NCBI RefSeq assembly: GCF_021341785.1
Contig: NZ_JAJTTF010000006.1
Span: 239,461-303,460 of the forward strand
Length of the DNA stretch: 64,000 bases
Origin: Microbacterium sp. Au-Mic1
GTDB lineage: Bacteria > Actinomycetota > Actinomycetes > Actinomycetales > Microbacteriaceae
Direction: 5' to 3'
A program made the translations under genes and the position numbers. This document shows, one piece after another, positions 55,296 to 63,900 of this stretch. Below the pieces are notes generated by a model. It did no database searches. It was not told the origin of the DNA and saw only the letters and a list, made by a program, of their open reading frames with translations. Every line of letters starts with the position of its first letter. The first letter of the stretch is position 1.

Positions 55296-55313
55296 AATCG
55301 ATAATCGACTATC
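55296..55313 (-). promoter_or_regulatory. Operator-like site 3, upstream of the beta-helix gene
   Basis: AATCGATAATCGACTATC joins the 12-mer shared with site 1 (55296-55307) and the 10-mer shared with site 2 (55304-55313). It lies about 115 nt upstream of the beta-helix start and about 100 nt from the divergent cysteine desulfhydrase gene. Confidence 0.6.
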
Positions 55314-55416
55314 AAGCATCGATCTGCAATCGGCCTCCGGCGTCGACGTCCCGCACGCCTCGGGGAGCACGGCGCAAGGGCCACACGGGCCGGAGGGCCC
55401 GGCTACCCTCGTTGAC

Positions 55417-56484
55417 ATGACCTCCGACTGGACCGGATCCGCCATCGCACTGCTCGAGGCGGACGGGAACCGCAGCGCCGACACCCACCTGCATGTGTTC
55501 CCGCTGCCGGCGGAGTGGGGCATCGACCTCTACCTCAAGGACGAGTCGGTGCACCCGACCGGATCCTTGAAGCACCGGCTCGCACGGTCGCTGATCCTGT
55601 ACGGGCTGGTGAACGGCCGCATCCACGAGGGCACGACGCTGGTCGAGGCCTCGAGCGGATCCACCGCCGTGTCCGAGGCCTACTTCGCACGGATGCTGGG
55701 GCTGCCGTTCGTGACGGTCGTGCCGCGCTCGACCAGCCAGGAGAAGATCGACCTCATCGAGTTCTACGGCGGGCGCTGCCACTTCGTCGACTCCGGCGCC
55801 GCGATGTACGCCGAGGCCGAGCGCCTCGCCTCCGAATGCGGCGGCCACTACCTCGACCAGTTCACCTACGCCGAGCGCGCGACCGACTGGCGCGGCAACA
55901 ACAACATCGCCGAGAGCGTGTTCAGCCAGCTGAGCCGCGAGCGGCACCCCATCCCCAGCTGGATCGTCGTCGGCGCGGGCACCGGGGGGACGAGCGCGAC
56001 GTTCGGCCGCTACGTGCGCTACCGCCGCCACGACACCCGCATCGCCGTCGTGGACCCCGAGGGCTCGGCCTTCTACGGCGGCTGGCGCAACGGCGATCCG
56101 TCGTTCACGACCGGCACGCCGAGCCGGATCGAGGGCATCGGGCGCCCGCGCGTCGAGCCGTCGTTCGTGCCCGGCGTGATCGACGAGATGATCCCCGTGC
56201 CGGACGCCGCGTCGATCGCCGCGATCCGGTTGCTCAAGCAGCGCACCCTGCACTGGGCGGGCGGATCCACCGGCACGAACCTCGTCGGCGCGTTCCAGCT
56301 CATCGCCCGCATGCTGCGCGGCGGCGAGCGCGGCAGCGTGGTCACCCTCATCTGCGACGGCGGCGCCCGCTACCTCGACACGTACTACTCCGACGACTGG
56401 GTGGCCTCGAAGGGGTGGGACCTCGCCCCGCACCGCGCACGCCTGGAGCACTTCCTCACGACCGGCGAGTGGACCGAGGGCTGA
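55417..56484 (+). CDS. cds1: PLP-dependent L-cysteine desulfhydrase (Cds1 type)
   Basis: 355 residues, fold type II PLP enzyme of the cysteine synthase family. The PLP Lys is in [14 protein letters not shown] (about residue 52). [20 protein letters not shown] is the phosphate/substrate loop and [16 protein letters not shown] the glycine-rich loop. The sequence follows the Mycobacterium Rv3684 (Cds1) branch, which makes H2S, pyruvate and ammonia from cysteine. Start chosen at the ATG with TACCCT 7 nt upstream, so it is probably leaderless. A long in-frame extension upstream is non-coding in composition. It appears unrelated to the sugar loci. Confidence 0.88.
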   Translation: MTSDWTGSAIALLEADGNRSADTHLHVFPLPAEWGIDLYLKDESVHPTGSLKHRLARSLILYGLVNGRIHEGTTLVEASSGSTAVSEAYFARMLGLPFVTVVPRSTSQEKIDLIEFYGGRCHFVDSGAAMYAEAERLASECGGHYLDQFTYAERATDWRGNNNIAESVFSQLSRERHPIPSWIVVGAGTGGTSATFGRYVRYRRHDTRIAVVDPEGSAFYGGWRNGDPSFTTGTPSRIEGIGRPRVEPSFVPGVIDEMIPVPDAASIAAIRLLKQRTLHWAGGSTGTNLVGAFQLIARMLRGGERGSVVTLICDGGARYLDTYYSDDWVASKGWDLAPHRARLEHFLTTGEWTEG

Positions 56485-56558
56485 GCCACCCCGTCCGCGC
56501 GCGCCCCGGACGCCCGCGCCCCTGGTGGCCCGCGGTCTCCGTGGTCTCCGCGGCCCTA

Positions 56559-56645
56559 CCTCTGGCCGCGAGACCGAACTCGCGTCCCGAAACCGACGTT
56601 CCTATCGTCGGTCTCGGGACGGAGGTTCGGTCTCGCGGTCAGAGG
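56559..56645. repeat. 87-bp long hairpin before the ACT-domain gene
   Basis: Two 40-nt arms (56559-56598 and 56606-56645) pair at about 36 positions around TTCCTAT. The right arm ends 12 nt before the TACGCT -10 of the next gene. It sits 75 nt past the cds1 stop. The length exceeds what termination needs. Confidence 0.7.
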
Positions 56646-56668
56646 GCGTGCTCGCCTACGCTGGCGGC

Positions 56669-57178
56669 ATGACCACGCTCATCCTCACTCTCGTCGGATC
56701 CGATCGTCCCGGTCTCGTCGCGACCGTCGCGCACATCGTCGACGAGCACGGCGGCAACTGGGAGAACAGCCGGCTCGCCGAGCTGGAGGGCACGTTCGCG
56801 GGCGTGGTCCAGGTGTCGGTCCCCGTCGAGCGGGTCGAGGAGCTGCGCGCGTCGCTCAGCGGCCTGGAGGGACTGCTCACGATCGCGGTGCATCCCGGAT
56901 CCGGATCCGAATCGGCCGCGGCCGCGCAGGAGCTGTCGATCCGGGTGCTCGGCAACGACCGGGCGGGCATCGTGCGCGAGATCTCCGGCGTGCTCAACGA
57001 GCATGCCCTGAGCATCGAGAGCATGACCACCGAGACCCGCGACGCCGCGATGGCGGGCGGGCGTCTGTTCGAAGCGTCGGTCGTCGCGCGCGTGCCGGCG
57101 GATGCGGATCCGGATGCGCTGCGTTCCGCGCTGGAGCGGATCGCGCACGACCTGCAGGTCGACATCACCGTCGGCTGA
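56669..57178 (+). CDS. Double ACT-domain protein, GcvR-like
   Basis: 169 residues: two ACT domains, at about 1-75 (LTLVGSDRPGLVATVAHIVD) and 90-165 (IRVLGNDRAGIVREISGVLN). A Ser/Glu/Ala linker joins them. The architecture is that of the glycine-cleavage regulator GcvR and its actinobacterial relatives, which sense amino acids. There is no DNA-binding domain. TACGCT lies 6 nt before the ATG, so it is probably leaderless. Its partner is not evident in the window. Confidence 0.85.
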   Translation: MTTLILTLVGSDRPGLVATVAHIVDEHGGNWENSRLAELEGTFAGVVQVSVPVERVEELRASLSGLEGLLTIAVHPGSGSESAAAAQELSIRVLGNDRAGIVREISGVLNEHALSIESMTTETRDAAMAGGRLFEASVVARVPADADPDALRSALERIAHDLQVDITVG

Positions 57179-57263
57179 GTCCGCGCACACCGAACCGTCT
57201 TCAGGCTGAATCCGGGGCCCGCCCGCACCCCGGGTGACGGCACGACCCGGCACGCCCTCCCTC

Positions 57264-57372
57264 GGGGTCGTCGAGCGAGGAGTCCGAAGGCGACCGAGAC
57301 GAAACGCGGCACCCCGCGAGGGCACCGCGTTCCGTCTCGGTCCGGCTGCGCCGGTCCTCGCTCAACGACCCC
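57264..57372. repeat. GGTCGT(C/T)GAGCG-type long inverted repeat, copy B
   Basis: Starts GGGGTCGTCGAGCGAGGAG and contains GGCGACCGAGACGAAACGCGG in the left arm (part quoted) and CCGCGTTCCGTCTCGGTCC in the right. It ends GGTCCTCGCTCAACGACCCC. It fills most of the 249-nt gap between convergent genes and matches copy A. Confidence 0.8.
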
Positions 57373-57427
57373 GTCGGGGGCCACCGCATCGCGCCGTTCC
57401 TGGCTCAACGCCCCGTGGGGGGTCGCG

Positions 57428-58441
57428 TCAGACCAGGCGCTCCTTCGGAGACACGTCGTAGGTGTCCTCGGGGTCGTCGTTCACGACGCCCGCCAGCGCC
57501 CCGTCGATCGCGGCGAGCGTGTCGGCGTCGAGCACGACGCCGGACGCCTTGACAGTGTCGGCCAGCTGCTCGGGGCGGGACGCTCCGACGAGGGCGGCCG
57601 CCACGTTCTTGTTCTGCAGCACCCACGCGATCGCGAGCTGCGGCATCGTCAGACCGGCCGCCGCGGCGATCGGCTTCAGCCGCTGCACGGCCGTGAGGAT
57701 GTCGTCCTGCAGGAGGCGCTGGATGAAATGCGCGCCCGAGTGCGGATCCGTCGCGCGCGAGCCCTCCGGCACCGGCTGGCCGGGCAGGTACTTTCCGCTC
57801 AGCACGCCCTGCGCCATCGGCGACCAGACGATCTGCGAGATCCCCAGCTCCTCCGAGGCCGGCACGACCTTGCCCTCGATCACGCGGTGCAGCATCGAGT
57901 ACTGCGGCTGGTTCGAGATGAGCTGCACACCCAGCTGCTTCGCCAGGGCGTGGCCCTCACGGAGCTGCTCCGCGGTCCACTCGGAGACGCCGATGTACAG
58001 CGCCTTGCCCTGGCGGACGACGTCGGCGAACGCCTGGAACGTCTCCTCCAGCGGGGTCTCATAGTCGAAGCGGTGCGCCTGGTACAGATCGACGTAGTCG
58101 GTGCCGAGGCGCTTCAGGGATCCGTTGATCGACTCGAGGATGTGCTTGCGGCTGAGGCCGGTGTCGTTGGGGCCCTTGGGACCGGTCGGGAAGTAGACCT
58201 TGGTGAAGATCTCCAGGCTCTCGCGACGCTGCCCCTCGAGCGCCTTGCCCAGCACGACCTCGGCGGCCGTGTTCGCGTAGGTGTCGGCGGTGTCGAACGT
58301 CGTGATGCCGGCGTCCAGCGCCGCGTGCACCGTCTTGACCGCGGCGTCGTCCTCGACCTGCGAGGCGTGCGTGACCCAGTTGCCGTAGGTGATCTCGGAG
58401 ACCTTCAGACCGCTGTTGCCCAGGTATCGGTAGTTGACCAT
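57428..58441 (-). CDS. Aldo/keto reductase, YghZ / potassium-channel-beta type
   Basis: 337 residues. NYRYLGNSGLKVSEITYG opens a typical AKR barrel. The tetrad is in ITTFDTADTYANTAAE (Asp, Tyr), EIFTKVYFP (Lys) and LYQAHRFD (His). NADPH-binding residues follow in LVGASRPEQLADT. It resembles the AKR14/KvBeta group, which reduces methylglyoxal and other aldehydes. ATG 58441 is preceded by TACGCT 6 nt upstream, so it is probably leaderless. It is a stand-alone gene. Confidence 0.9.
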   Translation of the reverse strand: MVNYRYLGNSGLKVSEITYGNWVTHASQVEDDAAVKTVHAALDAGITTFDTADTYANTAAEVVLGKALEGQRRESLEIFTKVYFPTGPKGPNDTGLSRKHILESINGSLKRLGTDYVDLYQAHRFDYETPLEETFQAFADVVRQGKALYIGVSEWTAEQLREGHALAKQLGVQLISNQPQYSMLHRVIEGKVVPASEELGISQIVWSPMAQGVLSGKYLPGQPVPEGSRATDPHSGAHFIQRLLQDDILTAVQRLKPIAAAAGLTMPQLAIAWVLQNKNVAAALVGASRPEQLADTVKASGVVLDADTLAAIDGALAGVVNDDPEDTYDVSPKERLV

Positions 58442-58538
58442 GGCTCCAGCGTAGGCGTGACCGGACACAGTCCGGGCCGGATCCGCCTCAGGAGGTCACA
58501 CGCGAGGCGCCTCCCGGGCGTCCGTCACCCTCACGAGG

Positions 58539-59216
58539 TCACTCCGACATCTGCTTGCGCAGCCAGTACTCGGTCTGGGCGACATGCCCTGCGGCCGCCG
58601 CCGACGCCGCGGCAGGATCGCGCGCGACCAGCCCGCGCGCGATCGCACGGTGCCCCGCGTCGGAGAGGATCTTGAGCTGCGCCGCATCGGCGTCGTCGAA
58701 GATCCGGTACTGCCGGGTGCGCGAGCGCAGCACCTCGAGGAGACTCGTGAGCGCCGCGTTGCCGGCGAGCTCGGCGATGCGCATGTGAAACTGGTGGTCC
58801 AGTCGCGACGCCTCGTCGTGGTCGGGACAGTCCGCGATCCGCTCGACGAGGTCGGACAGCTCCGCGAGCATCCCGTCATCCGCCCGCGCCGCCGCGATCG
58901 ACGCCGCGTGCGCCTCCAGCGGACGGCGGATCTCGACGAGCTCCAGGATCGCGTCCAGGGGCAGCACGTCGACGGTCAGCGACAGGCCGCGGATGAGGTC
59001 GGCGGGCCGCAGGCTGCTCACATAGCTGCCCGATCCGTGCCGGGTCTCCAGCACACCGAGTGCGGAGAGCATGCGGATCGCCTCGCGCACCGACCCGCGG
59101 GACACGCCGAGCTGCTCGCCGAGCTCGCCCTCGCTCGGCAGCTTGTCGCCCGGCTTCAGCTCGCCGTCGGCGATGAGCGCGCGCAATCCGTGCAGGGCGG
59201 TCTCCCGAGCGCTCAT
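58539..59216 (-). CDS. GntR-family (FCD) transcriptional regulator
   Basis: 225 residues. The winged helix has KLPSEGELGEQLGVSRGSVR and HGSGSYVSS (FadR type); the FCD domain has DHQFHMRIAELAGN and DAGHRAIARGL with metal-site His residues. ATG 59216 has AAGGAGG upstream. It is divergent from the class V aminotransferase/ABC operon. Two TNGTNNNACNA sites lie between them, the consensus known for LldR-type FCD regulators, so it very likely controls that operon. Confidence 0.88.
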   Translation of the reverse strand: MSARETALHGLRALIADGELKPGDKLPSEGELGEQLGVSRGSVREAIRMLSALGVLETRHGSGSYVSSLRPADLIRGLSLTVDVLPLDAILELVEIRRPLEAHAASIAAARADDGMLAELSDLVERIADCPDHDEASRLDHQFHMRIAELAGNAALTSLLEVLRSRTRQYRIFDDADAAQLKILSDAGHRAIARGLVARDPAAASAAAAGHVAQTEYWLRKQMSE

Positions 59217-59271
59217 GCTCCTCCTTCGATGTGCTCCCTCGAGTGTGCCGTTTCGCACCTTCGAGGGATAG

Positions 59272-59346
59272 TTGTTCTACGACTATGCGGAAACAAGATC
59301 GTAACAGTGGCATTCTCCCGGGTTTCATGCCAAAGTTGTGCGACAA
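59272..59346. promoter_or_regulatory. Two GntR-FCD operator-like sites
   Basis: TTGTTCTACGA (59272-59282) and TTGTGCGACAA (59336-59346) both fit TNGTNNNACNA. The second is symmetric in its outer four bases. They lie on either side of the divergent promoters of the regulator and the 59384 operon. Confidence 0.6.
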
Positions 59347-59383
59347 GTTGACCACGCTCTCACCGTAAGGATCCGCGCACACC

Positions 59384-60601
59384 ATGCCCGAAGCCGACAC
59401 GACCGTCCGCACCTCACCCGTGCGCCTGGCCACCTTCGAGCGCGCCCGCGACGCGTGGCCGCTCGACCCGGCTATCGTGCATCTGAACCACGGATCCTTC
59501 GGCGCGGTCCCGAGCGAGGTCGTCGCTCTGCAGGACGCGCTGCGCCGGGAGGCCGATCTCAGCCCGATCGGCTGGTTCCCGCGGATCGCGGAGAAGGTCC
59601 AGGCCGCCCGCGCCGAGGTCGCGCCGTTCGTCGGCGCCGATCCCGCCGACACCGCCTTCGTACCGAACGCTTCCGCCGCGGCCACGGTCGTCTACAACGC
59701 CCTGCAGCTGGATCGGGATGACGAGATCCTCGTCACGGACCACGGCTACGGGGCGGTCACCATGGGCGCGGCACGGCTGGCCCGCCGGTTCGGAGCCCGC
59801 CTGCGCACGGTCGCGCTCGGCCTGCTGGACGATGCGGAGACCGTCGTCGCCCGCTTCGCCGAGGAGATCGGACCGCGCACGCGCCTCATCGTGGTCGACC
59901 AGATCACGTCCTCCACGGCCCGCCGCTTCCCCACGGCCGAGATCACCGCCCTCGCACACGAGCGCGGCGTGCGCGTCCTCGTCGACGGCGCCCACGCCCC
60001 CGGCCTGATCCCCGACGCGGCGGTCGTGGGCGGCGGCGACTGGTGGTTCGGCAACCTGCACAAGTGGCCGTGCGCTCCTCGCGGATCCGCCCTGCTCGTG
60101 ACCCAGGCACCGGACCGCGACGAGCTCTGGCCCCTCATCGACTCCTGGGCCGCGACGGACGCGTACCCCGTGCGCTTCGACACCCAGGGCACGATCGATG
60201 CCACGACCTACCTCGCCACCCCTGCCGCGATCTCGTTCATCGAGCGCGAGCACGGCTGGGCGCGCACGCGCGACACCATCTCCGGGATCGCCGACGCGGG
60301 CGCACGGCTCATCGCGGCCGCCCTCGAACGCGCCGCCGACGAGCCGGCCCTGGTCGAGCTGCCGATGCCGGTGCCCTCGATGCGCCTGATCCGGTTGCCG
60401 CTCGGCATCGGCCGAACCCGCGAGGAGGCCGACGACTTGCGCATGCGCCTGTTCGACGAGGTCGGCGTGGAGACCGCCTTCACGAGCTTCGCCGGCTCCG
60501 GCTACTTCCGCCTGTCCGCGCACCTCTACTCCGAGGCCGCCGACTTCGAGGCCTTCGCCGAGCGCTGCGTGCCGCGGATCCTCGAGCTCGCCAGGCGCTG
60601 A
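59384..60601 (+). CDS. Class V aminotransferase-like PLP enzyme (isopenicillin-N-epimerase type)
   Basis: 405 residues, fold type I PLP enzyme. HLNHGSFGAVPSEV at the N-terminus, VDGAHAPGLIPDAAV with the PLP Asp, and FGNLHKWPCAPRGSALL with the Lys (about residue 226) are those of the isopenicillin N epimerase / cysteine desulfurase-like branch. Members act as epimerases, lyases or aminotransferases. AAGGAT precedes the ATG. It heads an operon with a complete sugar-type importer. The substrate may therefore be an imported amino-containing compound; no closer guess is justified. Confidence 0.85.
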   Translation: MPEADTTVRTSPVRLATFERARDAWPLDPAIVHLNHGSFGAVPSEVVALQDALRREADLSPIGWFPRIAEKVQAARAEVAPFVGADPADTAFVPNASAAATVVYNALQLDRDDEILVTDHGYGAVTMGAARLARRFGARLRTVALGLLDDAETVVARFAEEIGPRTRLIVVDQITSSTARRFPTAEITALAHERGVRVLVDGAHAPGLIPDAAVVGGGDWWFGNLHKWPCAPRGSALLVTQAPDRDELWPLIDSWAATDAYPVRFDTQGTIDATTYLATPAAISFIEREHGWARTRDTISGIADAGARLIAAALERAADEPALVELPMPVPSMRLIRLPLGIGRTREEADDLRMRLFDEVGVETAFTSFAGSGYFRLSAHLYSEAADFEAFAERCVPRILELARR

Positions 60602-60657
60602 CCCGCCCTCCTCCTTCCCTGCACCCTCCTGCAACACCCCCAACGAAAGGAAGCCCT

Positions 60658-61971
60658 ATGGTGAAGCGCACTCGATTCGCCTCGATCGCCGGGGTGGGCA
60701 TCGTCGCCCTCCTCGCGCTCAGCGCCTGCTCCGGCGGAGCATCGAGCGGAAGCGGATCCGCCGACGGCAAGGTCACCCTCCAGATGGTGGAGAGCCTGAC
60801 CAACCCCGACCGCACCAAGCTCATCCGCGGCCTGCTGGACGACTTCCAGAAGGCCAACCCGAACATCACCGTCAAGCTGGTCTCCCCGCCGACCGAGCAG
60901 GCCGACACCACGATCCAGCAGATGCTGCAGTCCGGCAAGGGCATCGACGTGCTGGAGACGCGCGACATCACGGTCGGGCCGTTCGCCAACAACCACTGGC
61001 TCTACGACATGACCGCCGACCTGAAGAGCTGGGACGGCTGGAGCGCGCTCACCGACAACGCCAAGAAGGCCGGCGTCTCCGATGGCAAGACCTGGTTCGT
61101 CCCTTACGGCTTCTACGGCCTCTCGCTCTTCTACCGCACCGATCTCGTGAAGTCCGCGGGCTTCGACGGGCCGCCGAAGTCCTGGAAGGACCTGCTCGAC
61201 CAGGCCTCGAAGATCCAGGATCCGGAGAAGAACCAGTACGGCTACGCGTTCCGCGGAGGCAAGAACGCCAACTCGAACGTCGTCGCCGCGATCGAGGCGT
61301 ACACGATCGACGACCTCGACACGTCGAACGCGTTCCTGCTCAAGGACGGCAAGACGATCTTCTCCTCGCCTGACGCGCAGAAGGGCGTCGACGACTACTT
61401 CGCCCTCTTCAAGAAGGCCTCTCCACCGTCGGCCGTGTCGTGGGGCTACCCCGAGATGGTGGCGGGCTTCACGAACGGCACGACCGCGTTCCTGCTGCAG
61501 GATCCCGAGGTCATCGCCACGGTCTCGGCGTCGAGCCTGAAGCAGGACCAGTGGAACACCGCGCCGCTGCTGACCGGCCCGAGCGGCAAGGCGGCGCAGC
61601 CGCTGGCCGTCGCCGGCTGGGGCGTCGCGCAGTCGAGCGCGCACAAGGACGCGGCCGTCAAGCTCGTCGAGTACCTGTCCTCGGCGAAGCCGGCCACCAC
61701 GTTCGCGCAGAAGAACAGCCTCGTCCCGATCATCGCCGCGGCCGCCAAGGACCCGTTCTACTCGACCGGCCCGTGGACGAGCTACGTCACCATGACCGAG
61801 CACCCCGACACCTACGTCAACGTGCAGCAGCCCCGCGGGGTCTCGTGGTGGACGGAGTGGATCCAGAAGTCCGACCAGGACGTGCAGAGCGTGCTGCTCG
61901 GCAACATGACCACGAAGGAACTGCTCACCTCGTGGGACCAGTACTGGACTGACAAGTACAAGAAGGGCTGA
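60658..61971 (+). CDS. ABC transporter solute-binding lipoprotein
   Basis: 437 residues. Signal peptide with lipobox LSAC (Cys24), Gly/Ser linker, then VTLQMVESLTNPDRTKLIRG and a family-1 binding domain (LSLFYRTDLVKSAGFDGPPK, EMVAGFTNGTTAFLLQDP). GAAAGGAAG lies before the ATG. It follows the class V gene by 56 nt and is co-directional with two permeases. Confidence 0.88.
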   Translation: MVKRTRFASIAGVGIVALLALSACSGGASSGSGSADGKVTLQMVESLTNPDRTKLIRGLLDDFQKANPNITVKLVSPPTEQADTTIQQMLQSGKGIDVLETRDITVGPFANNHWLYDMTADLKSWDGWSALTDNAKKAGVSDGKTWFVPYGFYGLSLFYRTDLVKSAGFDGPPKSWKDLLDQASKIQDPEKNQYGYAFRGGKNANSNVVAAIEAYTIDDLDTSNAFLLKDGKTIFSSPDAQKGVDDYFALFKKASPPSAVSWGYPEMVAGFTNGTTAFLLQDPEVIATVSASSLKQDQWNTAPLLTGPSGKAAQPLAVAGWGVAQSSAHKDAAVKLVEYLSSAKPATTFAQKNSLVPIIAAAAKDPFYSTGPWTSYVTMTEHPDTYVNVQQPRGVSWWTEWIQKSDQDVQSVLLGNMTTKELLTSWDQYWTDKYKKG

Positions 61972-61975
61972 TGGC

Positions 61976-62956
61976 GTGACCTCGACCTCCGCCACCGAGC
62001 GCCCGGTCGGCTCCGCCGGCCGGGCCGCTCGGCCCGATCCAGCGCGGCCCGCCCCGACGGGCGCCGGGCGCCGTCGCACCACGTTCCGCGCCCGGCACGC
62101 GTTCACGATCCTCGCCTTCCTCGCGCCCGCGATCGTCTTCGTGTGCTGGTTCACCTACCTGCCGATGCTCCAGGGCGCGCGCATGGCGTTCCTGGACTAC
62201 AACCTCTGGGATCTCACCTCGACGCCCTTCGTCGGCTTCGAGAACTTCGCGAAGGTCCTCTCGGATCCGGTGTTCCCGACCGTCGCGGGCAACACCGTGC
62301 TGTGGGTGATCGGATCCCTCGTCCCGCAGTTCGTGATCGGCTTCCTCATCGCGCTGGCCCTGCGTCAGCGGTTCCGCTTCCGCGGCGTCTACCAGGCGCT
62401 CGTCTTCTTCCCCTGGGCCGTCTCCGGGTTCCTCATCGGGATGCTGTTCCGCTGGATGTTCAACGCCGAGTTCGGCGTGATCAACGACCTGCTCATGAAG
62501 GCGCACGTCATCTCGGCGCCCCTGCCCTGGCTCGCGGACCCGAAGCTCGCGATGTTCGCGGTGATCGTCGCGAACATCTGGTACGGCGTGACGTTCTTCG
62601 CGATCATGATCCTCGCCGCCCTGCAGTCCGTGCCGGAGGAGGTGCTCGAAGCCGCGAGCCTGGACGGAGCCGGCAAGGTGCGCCAGCTGTTCTCGATCGT
62701 GATCCCGTACATCTCCACGACGCTGTTCCTCACGGTGCTGCTGCGGGTGATCTGGATCTTCAACTTCCCCGACATCATCTGGGCGATGACGGGCGGAGGC
62801 CCGGCGAACCGCACTCACATCATCACGACCTGGATGATCAACTTCACGCAGCAGGGCAACTACGGCACGGCGAGCGCACTCGGTCTCATCGTCGTCGCGG
62901 TGCTGTTCGTGTTCTGCGCGTTCTACCTCTTCGCGATGCGGAAGGCCAGCCGATGA
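61976..62956 (+). CDS. ABC transporter permease (MalF type)
   Basis: 326 residues with a long basic, Pro/Ala-rich N-terminus and six predicted helices. The EAA loop is LEAASLDGAGKVRQLF. The start is a GTG 4 nt after the previous stop; the nearby ATG is out of frame. Confidence 0.9.
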   Translation: MTSTSATERPVGSAGRAARPDPARPAPTGAGRRRTTFRARHAFTILAFLAPAIVFVCWFTYLPMLQGARMAFLDYNLWDLTSTPFVGFENFAKVLSDPVFPTVAGNTVLWVIGSLVPQFVIGFLIALALRQRFRFRGVYQALVFFPWAVSGFLIGMLFRWMFNAEFGVINDLLMKAHVISAPLPWLADPKLAMFAVIVANIWYGVTFFAIMILAALQSVPEEVLEAASLDGAGKVRQLFSIVIPYISTTLFLTVLLRVIWIFNFPDIIWAMTGGGPANRTHIITTWMINFTQQGNYGTASALGLIVVAVLFVFCAFYLFAMRKASR

Positions 62957-63846
62957 CCGCCACCATGACCCTCACGACCGGGCGCACCGGCTCGTCGCGC
63001 CCGGTGCGCTCCTCCCGTTCCCGGGTCACCGCCGGCGGCGTCGTCAAGGTGGTCGGGCTCGCGCTCTGGCTGCTGATCACCCTGTTCCCGCTGTACTGGA
63101 TCGTGCTGACCTCGTTCAAGTCGCCGCAGACCGTGAACCGATTCCCGATCGAGTACTGGCCGTCCGAGCCCTCGGTGCAGAACTACGCGAAGCTCTTCTC
63201 CGACGCGAACTTCGGGGTGTTTTTGGCGAACTCGGCGGTCGTCGCCCTGATCGCCGGCGCCACGTCGACGCTCATCGCGCTGCTCAGCTCCTACGTGATC
63301 TCGCGGTTCGAGTTCCGCGGCAAGGGCGCGGTGCTCATCGCGTTCCTGCTGACCCAGATGATCCCCGCGTTCATCGCGCTCGGCCCGCTCTACACGGTGA
63401 TGACCGACCTGGGGCTCGTGGACAGCAAGCCCGGACTGATCCTCGTCTACATCGCGGTGTGCATCCCGTTCTCGACGGTGATGCTGCGCGGCTTCTTCGA
63501 GAACGTCCCGGACGCCCTCGAGGAGTCGGCGATGATCGACGGCTGCTCGCGGCTCGGCGCGCTGTTCCGGATCCTCGTGCCGGTCATGACCCCGGGCATC
63601 ATCGCCGCGTTCATCTTCAACTTCGTGAACTGCTGGAACGAGCTGTTCCTCTCGGTCGTGCTCATGCAGTCGGAGGAGAACCGCACGATCCCGGCCGCGC
63701 TGAACAGCTTCATCTCCACGTTCAACGTGGACTGGGGCTCGATGTCGGCCGCCGCGGTGCTCACGATCCTCCCGACGATGGTGCTCTTCGCCGTCGCCAG
63801 CCGCTGGATCGTGGCGGGCCTGACCGCGGGATCCGTCAAGGAGTAG
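62953..63846 (+). CDS. ABC transporter permease (MalG type)
   Basis: 297 residues, six predicted helices, EAA loop EESAMIDGCSRLGALF with Ser and Cys at positions that are Ala in the other permeases here. The start overlaps the previous gene by 4 nt (ATGA). A strong hairpin follows the stop. Confidence 0.92.
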   Translation: MTATMTLTTGRTGSSRPVRSSRSRVTAGGVVKVVGLALWLLITLFPLYWIVLTSFKSPQTVNRFPIEYWPSEPSVQNYAKLFSDANFGVFLANSAVVALIAGATSTLIALLSSYVISRFEFRGKGAVLIAFLLTQMIPAFIALGPLYTVMTDLGLVDSKPGLILVYIAVCIPFSTVMLRGFFENVPDALEESAMIDGCSRLGALFRILVPVMTPGIIAAFIFNFVNCWNELFLSVVLMQSEENRTIPAALNSFISTFNVDWGSMSAAAVLTILPTMVLFAVASRWIVAGLTAGSVKE

Positions 63847-63853
63847 CGGACAC

Positions 63854-63892
63854 GAAAGGGCCCCCTCCGATCCGCTCGGAGGGGGCCCTTTC
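63854..63892. terminator. Strong bidirectional terminator
   Basis: A perfect 17-bp stem (GAAAGGGCCCCCTCCGA with TCGGAGGGGGCCCTTTC) has a 5-nt loop. It ends the 59384-63846 operon and, on the other strand, the gene at 63901. The AAA/TTT ends give a short U run in both directions. Confidence 0.9.
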
Positions 63893-63900
63893 ACGTCTGC

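Noticed and set aside
51105..55523. Longer start for the beta-helix protein (1472 residues)
   Set aside because: The extra 114 residues precede a clear signal peptide and overlap the operator and the divergent cds1 gene region.
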